From Melioribacteraceae bacterium (GTDB lineage: Bacteria; Bacteroidota; Ignavibacteria; Ignavibacteriales; Melioribacteraceae): DNA of 64,000 nt. The stretch lies in contig JAHBUP010000001.1 of assembly GCA_019638015.1 (NCBI GenBank), positions 868,001 through 932,000 of the forward strand, read 5' to 3'. The notes beneath the pieces were generated by a model. The model searched no databases. It was given only the letters and a program-made list of their open reading frames with translations, and was not told the origin of the DNA. Position 1 is the first letter of the stretch, and the number at the start of each line of letters is the position of its first letter. Below are positions 57,933 through 64,000 of the stretch, one piece after another. The translations under genes were made by a program, and so were the position numbers.

Positions 57933-58511
57933 TTATTCTACTACCGAAATATTGAATGGAACTTTTAACTCTTCCCAATGAAGAAAAGCGGTTGCAGAGG
58001 TTGCCGAAAGATTATCAAACCCATACAATAACCACTCTTGAAAATGTGCTTTTGACGTTTTAACAGTAACTCTTAATGCATCTTCATCCGGATTTACTAA
58101 ATAGCTTCCCCAAAGAGTATTGTTCTTATTTATTATTACAACCCAATCGTTTTCTGACGGAATGAAATGAAGTGAATATTTACCTGCAGGTACTTTATTT
58201 CCTTCTACAAGTACATCTTTACTAAAGCTGATAGTAGTGTTTTCGTTTGCACCACCTCTCCATGGAAACGGCTTTTCATTGGAGTATTTATTGCCCGGAG
58301 AATATCCAAATGGAACAATATCACCCCAAATTTTTCTTCCTTTAACTCCGGGACGGCTATAATTAATAGATATTTCCGTATCAATTCCAATAGTTTGAGA
58401 GACTGATGCGTTTAAACTTGCGCGAGGCTTTTTGGGTTGCTGTGCTTGTGCTTCGGAAATGAAAATGAAAGCCACAACAAAAAGCATTGCTGTTCTAAAT
58501 ATATTTTTCAT
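57933..58511 (-). CDS. DUF2911 exported protein
   Basis: 192 residues from ATG 58511, chosen for its AAAAGGAG ribosome site and signal peptide (~1-23, ending AQAQ); the frame extends upstream to 58580. The DUF2911 beta-sandwich follows (NYSRPGVKGRKIWG, then GKYSLHFIPSENDWVVI). The family is common in Bacteroidota, exported and of unknown function. The gene stands alone, ending in a strong hairpin, so appears to be its own transcription unit. Confidence 0.85.
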   Translation of the reverse strand: MKNIFRTAMLFVVAFIFISEAQAQQPKKPRASLNASVSQTIGIDTEISINYSRPGVKGRKIWGDIVPFGYSPGNKYSNEKPFPWRGGANENTTISFSKDVLVEGNKVPAGKYSLHFIPSENDWVVIINKNNTLWGSYLVNPDEDALRVTVKTSKAHFQEWLLYGFDNLSATSATAFLHWEELKVPFNISVVE

Positions 58512-58752
58512 GATTACTCCTTTTGTGTTATTTATTCTTTGTGCTGAAAATTTTTTTGTGTAGGGAATGTACAAGAGCAAATTATTTAATTACGTACAAA
58601 GGACTGAATGTATTATTATCAACGGGTTTCAAAATAAATATATTATTCCGCAACTACAATATTGATTGCCAATATTCGTTTTCGAAGAAGTGAAGAAATG
58701 GAGCCGGGTATCCACGAAAGCAGAGTTAATCTCTTCAAAACTGTGTAGAGAA

Positions 58753-59163
58753 CTATATATAGTAATGTCCCGCTGATTCAGGCTGATAAATGATTTCCTC
58801 AATCCTCATCTTTTGTTTACCGGATGAAGTATTCACATCAAAAATGCTGCCTATTTTGCATCCAATTACCGCTGTTCCGAATGATGATAGTATGGAAATA
58901 ATATTTTTTTCTTCTATTGCATCGAATGGAAATGCTAGTGTGTAAGTTTGAACCTCATTTGTATCAATGTTTCTAATTTTAAATCTTGATCGCATTGTTA
59001 TCACATCTGAGGGAATGGCAGTCTGCTCAATAACAATAGCATTTTTCAATTCATTACCCAAATTAGAGAGATGACATTTATACTCTTCATCGAACTTGTC
59101 GGAATTTGAAACTAGCCATTCAAATCTTTTCATATCAAAATCAGTTATAAATAATTGCTTCAC
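58753..59163 (-). CDS. GreA/GreB C-terminal domain protein (Rnk-like)
   Basis: 136 residues. It lacks the long coiled coil of true GreA/GreB factors and has a short helical N-terminus (~1-45) plus the FKBP-like C-terminal domain (~50-135; IPSDVITMRSRFKIR, GTAVIGCKIGS, RIEEIIYQPESAGHY). This is the layout of Rnk-type regulators, which bind RNA polymerase near the secondary channel without stimulating cleavage. It follows the SSS symporter on the same strand by 60 bases. Confidence 0.87.
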   Translation of the reverse strand: MKQLFITDFDMKRFEWLVSNSDKFDEEYKCHLSNLGNELKNAIVIEQTAIPSDVITMRSRFKIRNIDTNEVQTYTLAFPFDAIEEKNIISILSSFGTAVIGCKIGSIFDVNTSSGKQKMRIEEIIYQPESAGHYYI

Positions 59164-59223
59164 AATTGTAATTCCTTATTAATTAAAATATACGAGCACA
59201 TCTGACTAAAGCGGTACCATTAA

Positions 59224-60672
59224 CTAAGTATTATTTTCGGATTTCGATAGTAAACTAAGGAATCCACCAATTAAAAGTGTAGCACAAACGCCAATGAAAG
59301 TAAACCAAGTCCACGCGACAAACTTTAGAGAAATCACTGTAATCATGATAAAAATGCCGGCCACAAATCCTGCAAGCGCATCCTCTTGTCGAGCCCGTTT
59401 TACTAATATTCCAAGTAAAAATGTTCCCAGCAATCCTCCATATGTAAATGAAGCGATGCTCAGGGCTAATTCAACAACTGTCTGCGAAGTATTCAAGAAG
59501 AAAAGCGCTGTAAATATCAATAGCAATGTCCACATCACACTAAATATTCTGCTAATCTTCAATTTCGACACTTCATCTAACTCTTTCCTAAATAATGGCA
59601 AAAATAGATCCATCATAGTTGAAGATGAGAGTGAACTAATTGAACCTGCTACGGTAGATAATGAAGCCGCAAATAATCCCGCGATAATTATTCCAAATAT
59701 TCCACTGGGCATTACCTCAATTATGAACATTGGGAAAATTGTATCTGATTTAACTTCAAGCACACCATAATAAGTATAAAGCATTATTCCAACCAGCATA
59801 AATAGCGCAAACTGAATAATTACAATTATGCCACTTCCAATTATCGCTTTCTGTCCTGATTTCAAATCTTTAACCGTTAATAATCGTTGAACAATTAACT
59901 GGTCAGTACCATGTGATGCCATCGATAGGAATGCACCGCCCAGTAATCCACCAATTAATGTGTATGGTTGATTGAAAAATCCTGAGATACCATTCTCAAA
60001 ACCAAAATTAATTATTGAAAATTTGCCACTCAAATTAGCTGTATCAACTACTGAGTTCCAGCCACCGGGAATTAAATTCAAGAGGAATATTGCCGCTATA
60101 ATTGCGCCACCTAAATATGTTACCATTTGAACAACATCAACCCAAATTATTCCTTTAACTCCTCCTGTGTATGTATAAATAAGCGCTACAACTGCAACAA
60201 GGATTATTGCTTGTGGATAGCTTATGTCAATCATTAATTTTAACGGGATGGCTGTAGCGAATAACCGAACACCATCAGCGGCAATTCGTGTAAATAAAAA
60301 TACTACCGATGCAAATGACCTGGTTTTTCCGCCGAATCTTATCTCCAAATAATTATATGCTGTTTTTAATTCACCTTTAGCATATGCGGGTAAAAAAACA
60401 AAAGCTACAATAATTCTTCCAATGAGATAACCAATTGTAACTTGTAAAAAATTTAAGTTTGAGATGTAGGCTAATCCAGGAATAGAAATAAAAGTGAGTG
60501 TACTTGTTTCTGCGGCAACAATAGAAAAACATACAGCCCACCAGGGAACATTTTTTGAACCTAAAAAATAATCTTTAACATTTTTTTGCTTCCCTCCCGA
60601 AATAATCCCAAAGATCGCGATACCAATTAGATATAAGCCAATAATTGAATAATCTAGCACGGAGCCTTTCAT
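59224..60672 (-). CDS. Sodium:solute symporter (SSS family), second
   Basis: 482 residues with about 13 membrane helices. The family pattern is clear (KNVKDYFLGSKNVPWWAV, AAETSTLTFISIPGLAY, ASHGTDQLIVQRLLT). It lacks the long hydrophilic insert of the symporter at 53379, so the two belong to different subgroups. Predicted sodium-driven uptake of a sugar, carboxylate or similar solute. It is first in a two-gene unit with the Rnk-like gene. Confidence 0.9.
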   Translation of the reverse strand: MKGSVLDYSIIGLYLIGIAIFGIISGGKQKNVKDYFLGSKNVPWWAVCFSIVAAETSTLTFISIPGLAYISNLNFLQVTIGYLIGRIIVAFVFLPAYAKGELKTAYNYLEIRFGGKTRSFASVVFLFTRIAADGVRLFATAIPLKLMIDISYPQAIILVAVVALIYTYTGGVKGIIWVDVVQMVTYLGGAIIAAIFLLNLIPGGWNSVVDTANLSGKFSIINFGFENGISGFFNQPYTLIGGLLGGAFLSMASHGTDQLIVQRLLTVKDLKSGQKAIIGSGIIVIIQFALFMLVGIMLYTYYGVLEVKSDTIFPMFIIEVMPSGIFGIIIAGLFAASLSTVAGSISSLSSSTMMDLFLPLFRKELDEVSKLKISRIFSVMWTLLLIFTALFFLNTSQTVVELALSIASFTYGGLLGTFLLGILVKRARQEDALAGFVAGIFIMITVISLKFVAWTWFTFIGVCATLLIGGFLSLLSKSENNT

Positions 60673-60892
60673 TCACCATTCCATCAGTTTGTAAATTCAT
60701 CTGTTAAAAAATATCCAGAATTGTTGATTAAACAAAAGAGTAAATAATCATTGCTATAAAAAGTCCTAATTGTTCTGAGTAAAGTTTTTAAACGATTGAT
60801 AAATAGGGTATAAATGTTGTTGCATTTTCTCTTATTTTACAAGTAGTCATTGTGTGATTCATTTTATAATTGTCAAGGAAAAGAAATCCATT

Positions 60893-61624
60893 ATGAAACT
60901 CTCAATTGTAATTCCAATTTATAATGAGGAAAGAAAAATTGCGCAGGATATTCTGGCGGCAGATAATTTTTTAAGAGAAAATGAATTAGATGGTGAAATC
61001 ATAATTGTTGATGATGGATCTGATGATGATTCGGTTAAAGTCATTGGTAATTCAAAAAAAAAAGTAGTTAGCCCTATCACTTTATTGATTAATGATATCA
61101 ATATTGGGAAGGGGAGTGCTGTAAAAAAAGGTGTGATGGCTTCCAAAGGGGAGTTTGTTCTTTATACCGATTCGGGACTTACAATTCCATTTAATAATTT
61201 ATTCTCCGGGTTGAAGATGATTGAGACGGGTGAGTGCGATATTGCATTCGGCTCTAGAAATATGAGGCAATCGAAAATTGTGGTACAAAAACAAATTGAT
61301 AGGAGGGTTACATCTTTATTATTTACATGGATGGCTAGAGTTTATTTAAATATTCCAAATTATCTAACAGATACACAGTGCGGTTTCAAGTTATATAAGG
61401 GAAATATCGCCAGAAATCTTTTTTCAAAACTCATGACTATTGGTTTTTTATTTGAGCTTGAAATTATAAATAGAGCTCTCAAAGAAAATTTTGTAATTAA
61501 GGAATTCCCGGTTGAGTGGAGATGTGACCGTGATAGCAGAATTAACTATTCATCAACCCCATTTAATGTTTTAAAGGAGGCACTAGGTTTAAAAAGATTG
61601 ATTAAAAAAGAATTTGTTGATTAA
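60893..61624 (+). CDS. GT2 glycosyltransferase (polyprenyl-phosphate hexose synthase type)
   Basis: 243 residues from ATG 60893 (AAGGAAAAG upstream). GT-A fold: SIVIPIYNEERKI at the start, IIVDDGSDDDS for nucleotide binding, YTDSG in place of the usual DAD/DXD. TDTQCGFKLYKG is typical of dolichyl/undecaprenyl-phosphate glucose or mannose synthases. Such enzymes supply lipid-linked sugars to GT39-type membrane transferases, and a GT39-like gene lies close by on the other strand. No C-terminal membrane helices are visible. It converges on apbE, the two genes ending within the same four bases. Confidence 0.87.
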   Translation: MKLSIVIPIYNEERKIAQDILAADNFLRENELDGEIIIVDDGSDDDSVKVIGNSKKKVVSPITLLINDINIGKGSAVKKGVMASKGEFVLYTDSGLTIPFNNLFSGLKMIETGECDIAFGSRNMRQSKIVVQKQIDRRVTSLLFTWMARVYLNIPNYLTDTQCGFKLYKGNIARNLFSKLMTIGFLFELEIINRALKENFVIKEFPVEWRCDRDSRINYSSTPFNVLKEALGLKRLIKKEFVD

Positions 61625-62553
61625 CTACTCGCATCCGGTATTATTCCCGCTGTGAAAATATCTTCAACTTCCAATTCCGGTTTATTTTCTACTATAATAA
61701 CTCCTGCTCTTTCAAAGTTGAAAATTATTTCTTCAGCGAATTCTTTTCCTAAAATCAGTACCGCAGTAGAGAGGGCATCTGAAAGTGCCGCAGAATCGGA
61801 GAATACCCAGCTTGCTCTGTTACCAGAAATTGGCTTTCCCTCAATAGTATCAATGATGTGAGCACCTTTTTGTAAACCGGAACTCCCGACAGATATATTT
61901 TTTAACTGTAAGATTTTTAATACTTGATCCGGCTTATTGGGATTGGAGATGGAAATTTCCCAATAATCTTTAACCGAATTGATTGCTCTAACAGAACTTC
62001 TTCCTGAACTAATTAATGCATCTTTAATATTCCAGTCTTTTAGAGTTTCAACACATTTATCAACAGCATAACCTTTTCCGTATCCACCTAAATCAAGCAT
62101 CATTCCTTCTGTTTTTACCTCAATAGTATAATCATCATGAAGCAGAATATTGTTGAGATTGGAGTAATTCAATGCTTTGGAAATCTCTTCTTCCGAAGCA
62201 TAACGAAGTGATTTATCATTATTTAACCAGCAATTGTATAATGCGCCGCATGCAATATTAAAAGCACCCTTTGTAAAATTGTGAAGTCTAATCGATTCCT
62301 TAATGCAATGAAATGAATCCAATCCAAGTGTAATCCTTTCACCGGGCATCATATTATTAATTCTAGAAATATCGCTATTCGGTTTGTATTTGCTAAGTTC
62401 TTCCTCGATTCTGCTCAACTCAATAAATAAAGCTGTTGAAACCTGCTCAGCATATCTTTCATCATCATGCAAAATAAAAAGATCGAATATTGTTCCCATT
62501 GAATATGTTGAGAAGTGATGAATCCCATCTCTAAAATTGCATTTCGCTGACAT
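61621..62553 (-). CDS. apbE: FAD:protein FMN transferase ApbE
   Basis: 310 residues, attaching FMN covalently to threonine in target proteins such as NqrB/NqrC and RnfG. Family motifs are present: STYSMGTIFDLF, LDLGGYGKGYAVDKC for flavin binding, and HIIDTIEGKPISG, a HIxDPxTG variant, near the metal site. There is no signal peptide or lipobox at the start, unlike many ApbE proteins, so location is uncertain. No Nqr or Rnf gene is in the window. It follows the GT39-like gene by 10 bases. Confidence 0.9.
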   Translation of the reverse strand: MSAKCNFRDGIHHFSTYSMGTIFDLFILHDDERYAEQVSTALFIELSRIEEELSKYKPNSDISRINNMMPGERITLGLDSFHCIKESIRLHNFTKGAFNIACGALYNCWLNNDKSLRYASEEEISKALNYSNLNNILLHDDYTIEVKTEGMMLDLGGYGKGYAVDKCVETLKDWNIKDALISSGRSSVRAINSVKDYWEISISNPNKPDQVLKILQLKNISVGSSGLQKGAHIIDTIEGKPISGNRASWVFSDSAALSDALSTAVLILGKEFAEEIIFNFERAGVIIVENKPELEVEDIFTAGIIPDASS

Positions 62554-62563
62554 AATATTGTTT

Positions 62564-64000
62564 TTACTGGTTTAACAAATCCAAAAGATCCTTCCGAATA
62601 TATCCCCGGATTTCAACTTTTGGTCTTAGAAATATCGATTCCTCAAAAAGAGGAATATATAAGTTCATTTCGCCAGGCGCAGGCTCGTTATATAAGTTGT
62701 AAATCAAATCATTTTCTAAAGCAGAGGACGAGAAAATCAATGAATACATATATGCATCTTTTCCAATATGATTATTAAAAGAGATGTTCTTGAATTTTCT
62801 GAGCGTCCAAGGAAGAGGCCAGTAATCATTTTTGGATGCCGCAACATAAACTGGCAAATATTCCCCGTTTGGGATTTTATCGATAATCGGCTTGGTTAAC
62901 TTTTCAATCGTAAAAATATCATTAGTAGAATGTGCATAAACGAAGGGATTCTGTGGGTGAAAGGAGTACTTGAATACAACATTATATAGTTGAAAAAACG
63001 AATACAAAGTAAAAATTAAAAATAATCCTGAAAAATAACTCGTGCTCATCTTCTCCGATATTCTTGCCAAACCAAAGGCAGAGACAAATAATATGCTCTG
63101 CCATGAAGTTAAGATTAACCAGGGTGTTTTATATGGAAGAGCTGAGTAGATAATGAAACTTATAACAGAGAAAAAGAGAAGCAGTTTTATAAATCTACTG
63201 GTTGCTTTTGAAAATAGAAAATATGCAGCTGATAAAAAGAGCAACATCATCGGTAGTTCAGTAAAATAGAATCCTTCAATATTCCTAAAAGATATTAGTT
63301 GAAGATAATAATACCAAGGATAGATATGATCGTGAAATTGAGATGCCTTCTCAACATAATTGGAGAAAGAAAAGAAAAAATCTCTTATCCCAACTGGGTT
63401 TGAAAAAAAAGATGAATAGAAAGAAGCAACCACGACGCCAAATAATAATAAAGAGGAAAACAAACTCAATTTGTTATGTACAATCACTCTCCAAATATTA
63501 TTCCCTTTAACACCGCTTAAAAATAAAGCTAGCAGAAATGAGCCGATAGAAATGATGACAGTCTCCTTTGAAGAAACCGCGAGTCCTAAAAATATTGCGG
63601 AAAGAATAAGTGAATAACTTTTCTTTGCTTTGAAGTAATGATACAGGCTGATCATAAAAGAGAAGAAAAAATTAACGAGCAGAGATTCTTGAATGTAATA
63701 GCGTTCATAAAAAACTATTGGAGCAGAAACTGAAACGAGAATCATAAATATCATTACATGTTTTTTCTCAAAAACTTGGCGAAAAACAATCAATAATAAG
63801 AAGGGTATTAGCGATACCATTGAAGGTATTAAGCGAAGAGTTGTTTCGGAAATATCTGAATATGATTTTTCGCCACGGAACCATGAGGTGATTAGTGTTA
63901 AATAATTTAAAGATGGGCCATGATATTCTACCGGATCGTATTTGTAAAATCCATTTTGTAGCAGTTCACCAAATTTCACGGCATGAACGGCTTCATCTAC
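62564..64000 (-). CDS. GT39-like membrane protein (Agl23/TIGR03663 type), 5' truncated
   Basis: At least 478 residues; the frame is open to the right edge, and the GTG at 63979 is not the start. The visible N-terminal part, DEAVHA followed by YKYDPVEYHGPSLNYLT, is the signature of the Agl23/TIGR03663 group of GT39-related membrane proteins, the acidic residues being the putative catalytic pair. About ten membrane helices follow, ending in a ~150-residue soluble domain. These proteins are thought to transfer sugar from lipid carriers. The GT2 gene at 60893 could supply its donor. Confidence 0.83.
   Translation of the reverse strand, partial: VDEAVHAVKFGELLQNGFYKYDPVEYHGPSLNYLTLITSWFRGEKSYSDISETTLRLIPSMVSLIPFLLLIVFRQVFEKKHVMIFMILVSVSAPIVFYERYYIQESLLVNFFFSFMISLYHYFKAKKSYSLILSAIFLGLAVSSKETVIISIGSFLLALFLSGVKGNNIWRVIVHNKLSLFSSLLLFGVVVASFYSSFFSNPVGIRDFFFSFSNYVEKASQFHDHIYPWYYYLQLISFRNIEGFYFTELPMMLLFLSAAYFLFSKATSRFIKLLLFFSVISFIIYSALPYKTPWLILTSWQSILFVSAFGLARISEKMSTSYFSGLFLIFTLYSFFQLYNVVFKYSFHPQNPFVYAHSTNDIFTIEKLTKPIIDKIPNGEYLPVYVAASKNDYWPLPWTLRKFKNISFNNHIGKDAYMYSLIFSSSALENDLIYNLYNEPAPGEMNLYIPLFEESIFLRPKVEIRGYIRKDLLDLLNQ

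Noticed and set aside
59294..59770. 158-residue plus-strand reading frame
   Set aside because: It is antisense to the SSS symporter and its composition mirrors the codons of that gene.

Overview
The window is AT-rich DNA that most resembles a member of the Ignavibacteria (Bacteroidota/Chlorobi group). The main clue is the C-terminal type IX secretion (T9SS) sorting domain beginning QNYPNPFNP on three secreted proteins, at 5345-7357, 7465-8691 and 12187-13377. Abundant Bacteroidota-style glycoside hydrolases (GH) and the general gene style agree. No rRNA, tRNA, phage, transposase gene or CRISPR array was seen. The assignment is inference from protein families, not from a marker gene.

Layout. 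1-8.7 kb: the 3' end of a secreted carbohydrate-binding protein, a GH140-like DUF4038 hydrolase, small membrane proteins with a winged-helix regulator, a DUF362 protein and an SMP-30-like protein. 8.9-11.7 kb (minus strand): perR then katG, a peroxide-response pair with a PerR-box-like repeat before perR. 12.2-42.5 kb (plus strand): a roughly 30 kb hemicellulose side-chain locus holding four CE1-type esterase genes, GH51, GH97, GH3, two GH31, three GH43, GH2 and GH95, with a LacI-type regulator and one unexplained radical SAM gene. The activities fit removal of arabinose, xylose, galactose, fucose and acyl groups from xyloglucan or arabinoxylan. No SusC/SusD pair and no endo-acting backbone enzyme lies in the window. 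A perfect LacI-type palindrome precedes one GH43 gene.

42.7-53.0 kb: signalling and redox. After a PAS/HisKA_2 kinase and a tandem array of terminal-inverted-repeat elements comes the most interesting locus. An 11-2-11 palindrome and a sigma-54 -24/-12 promoter precede five genes: a small membrane protein with a TMYDGG motif, a membrane-anchored GcvH-like protein without the lipoyl lysine, a four-cluster ferredoxin, a HybB/NrfD quinone-type membrane subunit, and a Cys-motif GcvH-like protein with TMFDGG. Next are a histidine kinase with two c-type heme motifs in its sensor domain, an NtrC-family sigma-54 activator, an archaemetzincin protease, and a LuxR-type response regulator. I infer a self-contained redox-sensing and electron-transfer system whose own activator drives the operon. 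No molybdopterin or hydrogenase catalytic subunit is present.

53.4-64.0 kb (mostly minus strand): a PIG-L deacetylase, a 48-residue membrane protein and an SSS symporter in one operon; a DUF2911 protein with a strong downstream hairpin; a second SSS symporter with a Rnk/GreA-like protein; then a polyprenyl-phosphate-type GT2 convergent with apbE and a truncated GT39/Agl23-like membrane protein. The DNA shows directly the reading frames, motifs and palindromes. Enzyme substrates and regulatory wiring are inferred.
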